Origin: an uncultured Verrucomicrobiales bacterium
GTDB lineage: Bacteria > Verrucomicrobiota > Verrucomicrobiia > Verrucomicrobiales > Akkermansiaceae
Assembly: GCA_913060685.1 (NCBI GenBank)
Contig: CAJXVQ010000010.1
Span: 1-33,382, forward strand
Reading direction: 5' to 3'
Length of the DNA stretch: 33,382 nt
The notes beneath the pieces are model-generated. The model was not told where the DNA came from. It made no database searches and saw only the letters and a list, made by a program, of their open reading frames with translations. Positions 15,542-25,000 of this stretch are shown here, piece after piece; the first letter of the stretch is position 1; each line of letters begins with the position of its first letter. Position numbers and translations under genes: made by a program.

Positions 15542-16162
15542 TTACGAACGCTGGATCAAGTTCAGGACCTCTTCACGGGATGCCGAATTTGAGCGGAAAA
15601 TTCCGCGCATTGACGATGTGACGGTGCGGGCCCCGGGCTTCCGGATTCCCCGCATCGACATGCAGAGGTGCTCCGCTTCCAAAACGACGGCGGCTCCGCG
15701 CGGGGCCAGTTTTTCCTCGATGGCATTGGCAATTTCCCCGGTCAAACGTTCCTGCACCTGCGGACGACGCGCAAAGCCATCGACGAGCCTCGCCAGCTTG
15801 GACAGGCCGGTGATATGGCCGTCTTTTTGCGGTAAATAAGCCACGTGGGCCTTTCCAAAAAACGGAATGAGATGGTGCTCACAAATCGAGTAAAAGGAAA
15901 TATCCCGCACCACGATGATCTCATCGTGCTCCACCTGAAAGGTCTTCTCAAGATGACTGGCGGGGTCTTCGTGGAGACCACTGCAAATCTCGCCATACAT
16001 CCGCGCGACTCTCGCCGGGGTGTCGAGCAAACCATCGCGGTTTGGATCTTCACCAATTGCAGCAAGAATCTCATGCACCGCTTTTTCGATACGGTCGAAG
16101 TCGAAGTCTTTGGGATCTGTCATCACGTTTGTGTCAACGACTCTTACACGATCAACCGCCAT
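15542..16162 (-). CDS. folE: GTP cyclohydrolase I
   Basis: The 206-residue enzyme converts GTP to 7,8-dihydroneopterin triphosphate and formate, the first step towards folate and pterins. The zinc site is complete: C94 and H97 in CEHH, and C167 in LCMSMRG. The [13 protein letters not shown] motif near the N-terminus and [10 protein letters not shown] are classic. Length is usual for the type IA family. A start at the second Met (position 14, coordinate 16123) would give 193 residues; the first 13 residues are not conserved in the family, and neither start has a Shine-Dalgarno. The gene is 51 nt downstream of the acyltransferase gene and probably shares its transcript. Confidence 0.96.
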   Translation of the reverse strand: MAVDRVRVVDTNVMTDPKDFDFDRIEKAVHEILAAIGEDPNRDGLLDTPARVARMYGEICSGLHEDPASHLEKTFQVEHDEIIVVRDISFYSICEHHLIPFFGKAHVAYLPQKDGHITGLSKLARLVDGFARRPQVQERLTGEIANAIEEKLAPRGAAVVLEAEHLCMSMRGIRKPGARTVTSSMRGIFRSNSASREEVLNLIQRS

Positions 16163-16203
16163 TTGGCCAGCGGACCAAGAAGAAACTCCCCAAACCAGGC
16201 AAG

Positions 16204-16222
16204 GAGCGCCCGGTCAGCGCTC
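16204..16222. repeat. Dyad GAGCGC-N7-GCGCTC, copy 2 of a motif flanking folE
   Basis: The inverted repeat covers the stop codon of the acyltransferase gene (16214-16216). It shares the stretch cggtcagcgct with the copy at 15410-15428. On the minus strand it lies between the acyltransferase and folE genes. No T-run follows, so it is not a simple terminator. Confidence 0.3.
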
Positions 16223-17395
16223 TCTCCGCTTTCTGGAGGGCAATCGACCCCGGGCAAAGGGCTTCTCAACGAAGAGATAGACAAAGCCGCAGCCGATGAT
16301 AATCAGGACCGTCATTCCGCTGAGAATCAAGGCGTTCATTGGCCAATTCCCCTTGGTGTAAGGCACCAGGTTTCCCAGAATGTAGGGACCAAAAATGGTG
16401 TGGATGAAGAAGTTATGAAAAAGGTAAATGGTGTAGCACATCATCCCCACCGCCGTGACCCAGCGGTTTCGGAATCCGACTCCAAGAATACGGCTCGTCA
16501 AAACACACCAAAATGCCAGGAGCAGGACAAAGGGCCGGGGGCTCACCTCGAAATGGTAATCGATGAGGACAAAGACCGCGATCCAAGCCGGGATGCCAAT
16601 CAGATCCGACCAATAGGTGCCGCCTTTTTCGCGAATGCCGCGGAGGCCCGGTGACAAATAGAGATCGGCGAGAAGGAGGCCGGGGAGAAACCAGTTGAGC
16701 TGCCGGATCACGGTGTAGTGCCAGAAGCTGTTGCTGAAGGCCGGCCATGAACCGCCGCAAAACTGATCAACAGCGAGAATCCCTAACACGAGGATCGACC
16801 GGCGCAGGACCTTGGGGAGCGCAAAGATCCGGCAAAGGAGAGGAACGATGAGGTAGAATTGCACCTCAATCTCCAGCGTCCAGGCCACGAAGAGAAGCGG
16901 ATTATGCTGACCATCGTAGATGAATCCATGGGCGTAGATGAGGCCGGCTAAATAGTTGGGAAGCCGGGCAAGCCCGCTTTGATAGAGGGTGATGGAGAGG
17001 ATGAAAAAGAAGGTGAGGGCGATGATATACGGGATCTCGATCCGGATGAGCCGACGCTTGAAGTAGTTTTTGACCAAGGGTTTCTCCTCGCCGAGAAGGT
17101 AGTGCGCAGCATAGGGCAGGGAGAGAACGAGCCCGGAAATGAGGAAGAAAATCTGGACCCCAAACCAGCCCCGCCCGATGAGAGCGTGAGGCACATGAGC
17201 CAGAGCCGTCCCGGAGTCGGTCGCGAGAAGCTCGGGAACCGTCGAGGGCTCATTCCCGGAGGTAAAGAATCCGTGCGAATGAAAGAGCACGACCAGCACA
17301 ACGGCGAGACAGCGCAGACCATCGATCTCAGGGAGATACCGGCCCGAGGAGGTGCGACGCTTAAAAGGCGCAAGAATACGATCGGACCAGGACAT
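16214..17395 (-). CDS. Acyltransferase family 3 membrane protein
   Basis: The 393-residue polytopic inner-membrane protein has about ten helices. It starts with YLPEIDGLRCLAVVLVVLFH, the hallmark of acyltransferase-3 proteins, with the likely catalytic His39. A later GWFGVQIFFLISG segment is also typical. Such proteins acetylate or otherwise acylate surface sugars, lipopolysaccharide or exopolysaccharide. The acceptor is unknown and no glycosyltransferase genes are near. The stop of the upstream pseudouridine synthase and this ATG overlap as TGATG (17397-17393), and a GTG one codon earlier (17398) is an alternative start. AGGAGG lies only 2 nt before the ATG, which is closer than usual. Confidence 0.92.
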   Translation of the reverse strand: MSWSDRILAPFKRRTSSGRYLPEIDGLRCLAVVLVVLFHSHGFFTSGNEPSTVPELLATDSGTALAHVPHALIGRGWFGVQIFFLISGLVLSLPYAAHYLLGEEKPLVKNYFKRRLIRIEIPYIIALTFFFILSITLYQSGLARLPNYLAGLIYAHGFIYDGQHNPLLFVAWTLEIEVQFYLIVPLLCRIFALPKVLRRSILVLGILAVDQFCGGSWPAFSNSFWHYTVIRQLNWFLPGLLLADLYLSPGLRGIREKGGTYWSDLIGIPAWIAVFVLIDYHFEVSPRPFVLLLAFWCVLTSRILGVGFRNRWVTAVGMMCYTIYLFHNFFIHTIFGPYILGNLVPYTKGNWPMNALILSGMTVLIIIGCGFVYLFVEKPFARGRLPSRKRRER

Positions 17396-18141
17396 CACCT
17401 CCTCTTCTTTCCCGAATCTTTCTTCGGCGGCTCGGGCTTGGGTGCCGCGGCCATGCTGTAAAATGTCGCCGGCACCGGAGCCTTAAAAGTCATCCGTTTC
17501 CCGCTGAAAGGATGATCGAAAGTCAGGATCTGGGAATGAAGCGCGAGCCGCTTGCAATCACGGATCTTACGGCCGTATTTGCTATCACCCACAATTGGCC
17601 ACCCTTTGTCCGCGAGATGAACCCGGATCTGATTCTTACGGCCCGTGAGGAGGTTGATCTCCATCAGGGCGCGATCGCCCACCTCCTTGATGACCTTGTA
17701 GCGGGTCTGCGAGAGCTTGCCTTTCCGTTTATCCTTCGTCTCAAAGACCCGGCGGGCTTCATTCTCGGCGAGATAGCTCTCGATCAGCCCTTCGGCTGGA
17801 TCGGGATGCCCTTCCACGAAAGCGAGGTAGGTCTTCTCCGCCTTCTCCCAATTGCCCTGCAAGGTGAGCTTGGCTTCCTCGGTCCGCGCAAAAACGAGAG
17901 CGCCGGAGGTATCGCGATCAAGACGATGCACGATGAAAATGCGCTCACGGGACTTGTAGTTCCCCTTTTTGACATAGTCATCGAGGGCCGCATGGGCCGT
18001 GCGTCCATTATCGCGACCCGTGCCCATCGTGAGTAAGCCCGCCGCCTTATTGACGACGATGATGTCACGATCCTCATGAAGAATATCCAAGCCCATGGGC
18101 TGGTGCTTCTTCCTCACTCGCTTTTTTTTCTCCCCGGCCAC
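17395..18141 (-). CDS. RluA-family pseudouridine synthase
   Basis: The 248-residue enzyme converts uridine to pseudouridine in rRNA or tRNA. The catalytic motif is HRLDRDTSG (72-80) with the nucleophile-like D75. LLTGRKNQIRVHLADKGWPIVGDSKYG is the conserved C-terminal RNA-modifying motif. It lacks an S4 RNA-binding domain, as in RluA, RluC-short and TruC forms, and has Lys/Arg-rich tails at both ends that may bind RNA. The exact RNA target cannot be assigned. It heads the rluA-like/acyltransferase/folE cluster and is divergent from the DUF1592 gene across 163 bp. Confidence 0.93.
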   Translation of the reverse strand: MAGEKKKRVRKKHQPMGLDILHEDRDIIVVNKAAGLLTMGTGRDNGRTAHAALDDYVKKGNYKSRERIFIVHRLDRDTSGALVFARTEEAKLTLQGNWEKAEKTYLAFVEGHPDPAEGLIESYLAENEARRVFETKDKRKGKLSQTRYKVIKEVGDRALMEINLLTGRKNQIRVHLADKGWPIVGDSKYGRKIRDCKRLALHSQILTFDHPFSGKRMTFKAPVPATFYSMAAAPKPEPPKKDSGKKRR

Positions 18142-18304
18142 GCCCCAGACTGGTCCGGTTTCGGCTGACGGGAAAGAGAAAGATCACGGGGATGGAGACA
18201 CTTTGCAGATCGCAAGCAACTCAAAATCCCCATGAACACCGTTGCTGGGATCAAAGAAAATCCGATCCTTGTCGTGAAGGATTCCAGATGTGTAAGCTTT
18301 CCTC

Positions 18305-20536
18305 ATGCTCAAAGTGCTTTGGTTCCTTGCCCTGCCTTTACCGGTCGTCCATGCCGCGCTGGATGAGCAGGTCGTAAATTTTTTGGAGCAGCACTGTTAC
18401 GACTGTCACGAGGCCGGGACCACCAAGGGCGGACTGCGTTTGGATGATCTCGCTGCAGATTTCACGGAGGGAGGCAGTATCGACATCTGGCAGGAAGTCC
18501 TTGAGAAACTGGAGACCGAAGAGATGCCTCCCAAGAAGAAGGAAAAACCTGCCACCGCGGACCGCCAGCAGCTCATGGAATGGATTCGGGCACGATTTGC
18601 CGAGCACGATATCGACCCGGTCATTGATCACAAACGCCGTTCCCCGGAATTCGGAAATCATCTCGATCACAAGGCACTCTTCGATGGATCCCATCAAGGC
18701 CACGCCTTTTCACCGCCGCGCCTGTGGAGATTCGGACCGCACGCGTATGATCGTTTCATCAAGGATGTGAGAGGATTACGCCACGCCACGACCATTCACC
18801 AGCCCTTCGCGATTGATGAAAGCAAGGGGGTGATCGCCGATTACGCGGCCAAGCACTTTGCCGATTCGGCAACGCTCCAACTCCTCATGATGAACTGCCG
18901 GTCCATTGCAGAGTATCAGACCACCGGGATCCTCAAGCGGGAGCACGACGGAAAAATGCACCGACATCAGAACACGCCCGATCCCTTCCGGGTGATTCTT
19001 GAGAACGAGGAGTCGCCGGACCAAGCGCAATTGAAGACCGCCATCGCCTGGGAATATCAACTCGTCTTGGAACGGGAACCTTCCGAAGAAGAAATGACCT
19101 CGACTTTGGCTTTCTGTGAAAACGCCATGCGCACGGCGGGAAAGAAGCGAGGTCTCCAGGCGACCTTGGTCTCCATCATGCTCAAACCGGAGGCGGTTTA
19201 TCGCATGGAGATTGGATTGGGAAAAACCGATGTCCACGGGCGGCGACGACTCTCCTCAATCGAACTGGCATTCGCTCTCTCTTTTGCCCTGATGGACCGG
19301 GGCCCCGGCAAGGTCCGCGTCGGCGGGGAGTCTCTACTCGATCTGGCCCGGGAGGGGAAGCTTGAGAGTCCTGGGCAGATCCGATCAGTCGTGAAAGGCA
19401 TCCTCGATGAGAACGACATGTCGACAGCCGACTTCACGATGTTTGCCCGGGACCATAAGATCCGAAACACCCGGGTGCTTCGCTTCTTCCGTGACTTCTT
19501 CGGCTATCACCACGCACCGCGCGTCTTTAAAGATGAGAACCGGATTGGCATCGATAGTGGTTTCGATACCAGGAAGATCGTGAATGACTGCGATCAATTC
19601 GTCATGAACATCTTTGATAAGGACAAGGATGTCCTTCGACGATTGCTCACGAGCAATGACTATTTCGTGGCATACCCCGGTTCCTTCGAGAAGTTCGAAA
19701 AGGATCTGGGCTACATTCGCAACAACAAGAACGATCAAAATTTCAAGTTTAACAAGAGCTACATTGAACGCACCGAAGCAGCGGGGCGCACTCCCATCCC
19801 CATCGAGGGACCATCGAGCCGGAAATATGTCGGCTTCTACAACATTGATCACGAGGCGTGGGATTACCCCACGGAGCAACCGTTCCCCCTTCCCAAAGAA
19901 GAACGTGCCGGCATCCTGATGCACCCCGCTTGGCTCATCGCCTGGTCGGGGAACTTCGACACCGACCCCATCCGCCGGGGCAAATGGATCCGTGAACATC
20001 TTCTGGCCGGAACGGTTCCTGAAATTCCAATCACGGTGGATGCCGTCATCCCGGAGGATCGGCACAAGACACTCCGCGAGCGGCTCACCGCGACCACCGC
20101 CAAGTCGTGCTGGAATTGTCACGAAAAAATGAACCCCCTCGGCCTTCCCTTTGAGAACTTCGATGACTTTGGCCGATTTCGTAAGAGTGAAATGTTGGGA
20201 GAATTACTCAGTATCTTTCCCGACCGACACCGGAAAGCGACCAGCGTGCCGGTCGACACAAGCGGCGCCATCACCGGGAGTGGAGAGCGGGCTTTGGAAG
20301 GAGAGGTGGCGAACGCTTTCGAAATGGTCCACAAACTCGCTGACTCCGATCTAGTGAGACAGTCTTTCGTTCGTCATACCTTCCGCTATTGGCTGGGACG
20401 TAATGAATCTTTCCATGACTCGCCCACCCTCATCGCGGCGGACCGCGCTTACACCGAAAATGGCGGAAGCATGAAAGCACTCATCGCCTCGCTCCTCTCT
20501 TCGGATTCCTTTCTCTACCGCAAATCCCAGCCATGA
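18305..20536 (+). CDS. Exported PSCyt1/DUF1592/DUF1588/DUF1585 cytochrome-like protein
   Basis: The 743-residue product has a signal peptide (cut near 17-18) and a cytochrome-like PSCyt1 domain with haem motif C31-x-x-C34-H35 and the family's MPP motif. A region in the place of DUF1587 is poorly conserved. DUF1595 (about 245-300), DUF1592 (about 315-430), DUF1588 (about 535-640) and DUF1585 (about 665-740) follow. DUF1588 has a second haem motif, C602-x-x-C605-H606 (CWNCH). The family is highly expanded in Planctomycetota and Verrucomicrobiota. A periplasmic redox role, perhaps in polysaccharide use, has been proposed but is not proven. The stop overlaps the start of the DUF1552 gene by 4 bp (ATGA), the usual pairing. 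Confidence 0.93.
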   Translation: MLKVLWFLALPLPVVHAALDEQVVNFLEQHCYDCHEAGTTKGGLRLDDLAADFTEGGSIDIWQEVLEKLETEEMPPKKKEKPATADRQQLMEWIRARFAEHDIDPVIDHKRRSPEFGNHLDHKALFDGSHQGHAFSPPRLWRFGPHAYDRFIKDVRGLRHATTIHQPFAIDESKGVIADYAAKHFADSATLQLLMMNCRSIAEYQTTGILKREHDGKMHRHQNTPDPFRVILENEESPDQAQLKTAIAWEYQLVLEREPSEEEMTSTLAFCENAMRTAGKKRGLQATLVSIMLKPEAVYRMEIGLGKTDVHGRRRLSSIELAFALSFALMDRGPGKVRVGGESLLDLAREGKLESPGQIRSVVKGILDENDMSTADFTMFARDHKIRNTRVLRFFRDFFGYHHAPRVFKDENRIGIDSGFDTRKIVNDCDQFVMNIFDKDKDVLRRLLTSNDYFVAYPGSFEKFEKDLGYIRNNKNDQNFKFNKSYIERTEAAGRTPIPIEGPSSRKYVGFYNIDHEAWDYPTEQPFPLPKEERAGILMHPAWLIAWSGNFDTDPIRRGKWIREHLLAGTVPEIPITVDAVIPEDRHKTLRERLTATTAKSCWNCHEKMNPLGLPFENFDDFGRFRKSEMLGELLSIFPDRHRKATSVPVDTSGAITGSGERALEGEVANAFEMVHKLADSDLVRQSFVRHTFRYWLGRNESFHDSPTLIAADRAYTENGGSMKALIASLLSSDSFLYRKSQP

Positions 20537-21942
20537 CCCCCACTCGTCGACATCTTCTCAAAGGACTTTCGCTAGGCGCTGTCTCACCTCTCCTCATGCC
20601 ATTCGTGAGCCGACTCCGGGCCGAGGGAACGACAGCAGGCGTGCCCAAGCGTTTCCTCTTCGTCGTAAAATCGAGTGGACTCACCCCTGCTGAACTCGTC
20701 CCGACCGAACTCGTTTCAACGATGGTAAAACCGGGCGAAAAAGAAGGTTGGCCCGAGGAATTAAAGCGCACCGACAAGTTGCTCGATCTGCCGCTCGCGA
20801 GCTATGAACTCCCGGGTTCGCTCCGCGCCCTAAAACCCTTCAAAGATCAATTGACGATCTTACAAGGACTCTCCGGCAAGATGTGCCGCGGGGGTCACTC
20901 GGCCTGGTATGGCGCTCTGGGCTGCTATCACACCGGTGATGAAGGCAACCCGGGACGCCCCGTCTCCGCAACCATTGATGGTCTGCTGGCCCGCGCCCTT
21001 CCGGCAATCTTTCCTCACATTGGCTTAACCCTTGGAGGCAAGGTTCTTTCGGGAGTCAAAGACTCCGTCGTCTACCCCGGCATCTCCGCGCTCGATATCG
21101 ACCGGCCTCTCCCCTATCAGGCAAATCCCGCCATCGCCTTTCAGAGTCTCTTCGGCGTGGCGGCCACGGGGAAAGACGCGGCGGCGGAACAGGAAGTGCA
21201 AGCGATGTTGCTTGACCACATGGTGGGCGATATCAAGCGCGTCCAGGGCGCGATTGGAAACGAGGATCGGGAAAAACTGGATCATTACCTGGGAGCATTC
21301 GAGGGCCTCCAGGATCGCAGTCGACGGTTGAAGGGCATGGAAGCCAGGATTCGAAAGCATACCCCCGAGGTCTCCGACAAATACACTTCGGAGGTGGAGA
21401 CCGATCGCCTGGAAGCCCACTTTGACATGGCAGGGGCCGCGCTCATCTCGGGCATCTCAAACGTCGTGACCGTCCGCGCCGACACTCTGGACGTAACCTA
21501 TCGTGGCCTCGGGATTTCCAAGCACGTTCACGGCCTGGGACACGCGGAGTCGGTCAACGGGATGACGTCGGTCGAAGCCCGCCGCCGCATCCGCACCTTT
21601 CACCTCGACCAGATCGCTCGCGTGGCGGCCAAACTCAAAGCTGTCCCTGAAGGAGACGGCACGATGTTGGACAATACCCTCATCGTCTACCTCAGTGATG
21701 CCGCCGAGAAGCACCACGGGAGTTGCCTGGAATGGCCCTTTATCCTGTTAGGCGGACTGGCGGGATCTGGCGGGCGCTATCTCCAATACCCCGGTTATGG
21801 AGCCGAAGGTCACCGCACCATCGCTAATCTCTACAACACCTTGATGCACGCAGTGGGCAAGCCCCGGGATCAGTTCGGGCGTCTCGACGTCAATCTTGCC
21901 AAGAGCCTCCAACGCGGCCCCTTGGCCGAGTTAATGACCTAA
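20533..21942 (+). CDS. DUF1552 family exported protein (Tat-type signal)
   Basis: The 469-residue product starts with MTPTRRHLLKGLSLGAV, a twin-arginine-like signal (R5-R6) that implies export in a folded state. The rest matches DUF1552, including LQGLSGKMCRGGHSAW and YLSDAAEKHHGS. The latter resembles metal-ligand motifs of the alkaline phosphatase/sulfatase-like superfamily, of which DUF1552 and DUF1501 are thought to be distant members. The molecular function is unknown. It is translationally coupled to the upstream DUF1592 gene and probably works with it in the periplasm. An 88-bp gap without a strong terminator separates it from the convergent xanthine dehydrogenase-like gene. A weak palindrome (ctcgcgcgag, 22010-22019) is the only structure there. 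Confidence 0.92.
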   Translation: MTPTRRHLLKGLSLGAVSPLLMPFVSRLRAEGTTAGVPKRFLFVVKSSGLTPAELVPTELVSTMVKPGEKEGWPEELKRTDKLLDLPLASYELPGSLRALKPFKDQLTILQGLSGKMCRGGHSAWYGALGCYHTGDEGNPGRPVSATIDGLLARALPAIFPHIGLTLGGKVLSGVKDSVVYPGISALDIDRPLPYQANPAIAFQSLFGVAATGKDAAAEQEVQAMLLDHMVGDIKRVQGAIGNEDREKLDHYLGAFEGLQDRSRRLKGMEARIRKHTPEVSDKYTSEVETDRLEAHFDMAGAALISGISNVVTVRADTLDVTYRGLGISKHVHGLGHAESVNGMTSVEARRRIRTFHLDQIARVAAKLKAVPEGDGTMLDNTLIVYLSDAAEKHHGSCLEWPFILLGGLAGSGGRYLQYPGYGAEGHRTIANLYNTLMHAVGKPRDQFGRLDVNLAKSLQRGPLAELMT

Positions 21943-22030
21943 CTTCAAGAGCCCCAAGTGTGTTACGAAACGAGCAATCGCCGCTCCTGTTGGGTGTGCC
22001 GGCATTCGGCTCGCGCGAGTCGAGAAATTT

Positions 22031-25000
22031 TCAGATCATGCTTTCCATGCCCGGAAGCACGGCGCCAACCCGGTCAACACTGGCCGGGAAATCCATCGGA
22101 AATTCGCCACTCAGACCGTGCTCAAGCCGGGCCGCCCGAACGGCTTCCTTGGTGGCGAAATACACACTGAGCCCGAGCTGCACGTTGCTCTCGCCGATGC
22201 CCTTGGAATTGTGAAGACCGGAGTGGCCCGGGTCGTGATTGAGTAACTCGATGTCCCAGTCAAGCGGGATGTCACCGGGGCCCGGGATCTTGTAGCTGGA
22301 GACATTGTTTGAAACGAGCTCGCCCTTCCCGGTATAGATCATCTCTTCTGTCATGTAGTAGCCGACCCCAAAGAGAAACCCACCTTCTGCCTGACCGATA
22401 TCCAGAAGGGGATTGAGACTTTTCCCACAGTCCTGAACAATGTTGCACTTGATGATCCGGTAGTGCCCGGAAAGCACATCAATCTCAACGACGGAAACGG
22501 CAGCTCCCCAAACGAAAAAATAGGAAATATCTCCCTGCTGTTTTTCATAGTCGTAGACGAGACGGGGGGCATTGTACACCCCGGTTTCGGTGAGGGATTT
22601 CCCCTCGAGATAGGCCGCCGCCACCTTCTCTTCAAAATTTCCCTCGTAGCTTCCCAGGGTGTCTTTCAGGTTTGCGCAGGCCCTGAGGATGGCTTCTCCG
22701 CACAGATCCGTGGACACCATGCTGGTTGGCGGAGTGTTGGGGATAAGATCGCTCTGGGTGTCGGTGACCTCCACATTCTCCAGGGAAATGCCGAGGGTAT
22801 CGGCTGCCACCTGGGCCATGCGCGTGTTGATTCCCTGGCCCATCTCGATGCCGCTATGAGTGACACTCACCGTGGCGTCACGATGAACGTGAATGAGCGC
22901 AAGCCCCCGGTTGATGTCATCCGTCTGGATGAATCCCATGTTGCCCTTGGAGCCTACGATGGCGATGCCCCTCTTCGTGTAGGTGTGCGAGTGGTTGTAT
23001 TCGTCTATCTCCAGCTTGAGTTTTTCGTAATCGGCCTTTTCCACCACGCGATCCCAGCACTTTGCCATGATATCATCCCTGATCTCGGTTTTGGTGATGG
23101 TGTGATCGCCCTTCCGGTAGAGATTTCTTCGTCTCAAAAGATTGGCATCCAATTCCAGAACACTGGCTCCGTGATCCATGACCGTTTCCACCACCGCCGA
23201 AGCCTGGGGTTTGCCAAACCCGCGCGTCGAAGTGTTCGATCCCACATTGGTTTTCAGGCATCGCCCGTGAACGCGGACATTTTCAATGTGATAGCAACTG
23301 TCCATGAGGAGAGTTGCCGTTTCGGTAATATCGGCGCTGTAGTCGTTTGAAAAACCGCCACTCAGATGGAAATCCACCTCCAGCGCATTGATCTTCCCGT
23401 CGGGGAGAAAACCCGCTTTATACTTCGCATGGGAATAACCTCTTCCGGGACAGAAGGCCATGTCCTCTTTGCGCTCGAGGGTGAGTTTCACCGGCGATCC
23501 CGAAAGACGAGCGCCGAGGGCGGCGATGGCAGCGATGGGTCCGGCGCGCAGTTGTTTCCCACCAAATCCGCCTCCGAGACGCCCGACGCGGACATCGATA
23601 TGGTTTTGTTTCAGATCGAGAAGTGACGACACGTGATCCACCACATTGGAAGGACTCTGAGTGGAACTGTAGATCAGCAATCCTTCGTCCTTTGGGATCG
23701 CGAGGGCAGACTGCGGTTCGAGATAGAAGGCATACTGGCCGCAAAGGCTCAGCTCTCCTTCCACCACCCTTTCACTATCGGAAAATCCCTGCTCAAGATC
23801 TCCCTGTTTCACAAGATAACCCTCGGGGTTTCCATGGAAGGATTTTGCTTCGAGGGCATCGTGGATGGTGATCAGAGGTTTCTCCTCCTCCACAACCACC
23901 TTCACAAGCTGTTTGGCTTCTTTGGCGGCGGCGAGGGATTTTGCCACAAGGATGGCCACGGGTTGGCCGACGTAATGGACCCGCTCGCTGGCGAGGACCT
24001 CTTCGTCTTCAACCCGGAATCCGAACAGGTTCTTTCCCGGGATATCCTTTGCAGTGTAAACACCCTCCACGTCGGGGTTTTCCAGGGCTTCGGAAGCATC
24101 GATGGACAGGAGCCTTCCCCGTGCCGTCGGCGAGGGGATGATGGTTCCGTAAAGACAGTTCGGAATTTCATGATCGACACTGTAACGGGCGGCACCGGTG
24201 GTCTGAAGATTTGCGTTCTGGTGGGGAATGGCCTTCCCGAGAATCCCGTCAGTGCGTTCCGAAAAGCTCCCCTGGGCCCGGTGGGCGACAGCCGGGTATC
24301 GGGAGATGAGTTCCCCTTCATCGGGATTGGTTTCAGCAGCGAAGCTACCGCCTTCTTTGAGAAACCGCGCCCTGAGGGCGGACTGAAAACGCCTCAGGAT
24401 GGCTATGGACATGCGCACCTGATAGGCGTGGACCCGTTCGGGAAGCGGGTTGTCGATTCCAGCCTCGATTTCTGACTTTAAGACGGAAATCGCATCCTTG
24501 AGATGGCTCTTGGCCAGATGGCTGCCTTCGAGAAACTTCTCGGTTTCAACCGCCCGGAAACCGGAAGGTCCAATTCCGGAATAGCTGAGAATAAAATCAT
24601 GAAAAGTCTTCTTCTCCGGATCAAACCTGGCGGACAAAGCGCCGCTCAGATAGGTGATGGAGTCTGTCCGATGGCGGGCATACTTGTAGCTTTCCACATG
24701 GGAGTTCCCCGAATCTTTGGGAACCGTCACCGAAACGAGGAGTGAGTTTTGCGGCAGGGCAAAACCGGGACCGGTGATCTCCAGCTCTTCTTCTCCATCG
24801 GGCGTGCTGAAGTTCAGAACTGCCCGGGCCGCGATCCACACGGGCACCAGATCCCCGTAGGCATTGAAGCTGATGATTCCTCCGCCGATGGTGGCATGGT
24901 TACGGATCTGGGTGTTGGCAAAATAACGGCATTGATTGGAGAGCGCCCTGAGCGCGGAATCCGGACTCTCGCGGAAGGCATCATACACCTCTTCGATGGT

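Noticed and set aside
22010-22019. Palindrome ctcgcgcgag between the DUF1552 and XDH-like genes as a terminator
   Set aside because: The stem is short with no real loop and lacks an adjacent T-run.
22463-23350. 295-codon plus-strand open frame
   Set aside because: It is antisense to the molybdopterin domain of the xanthine dehydrogenase-like gene.
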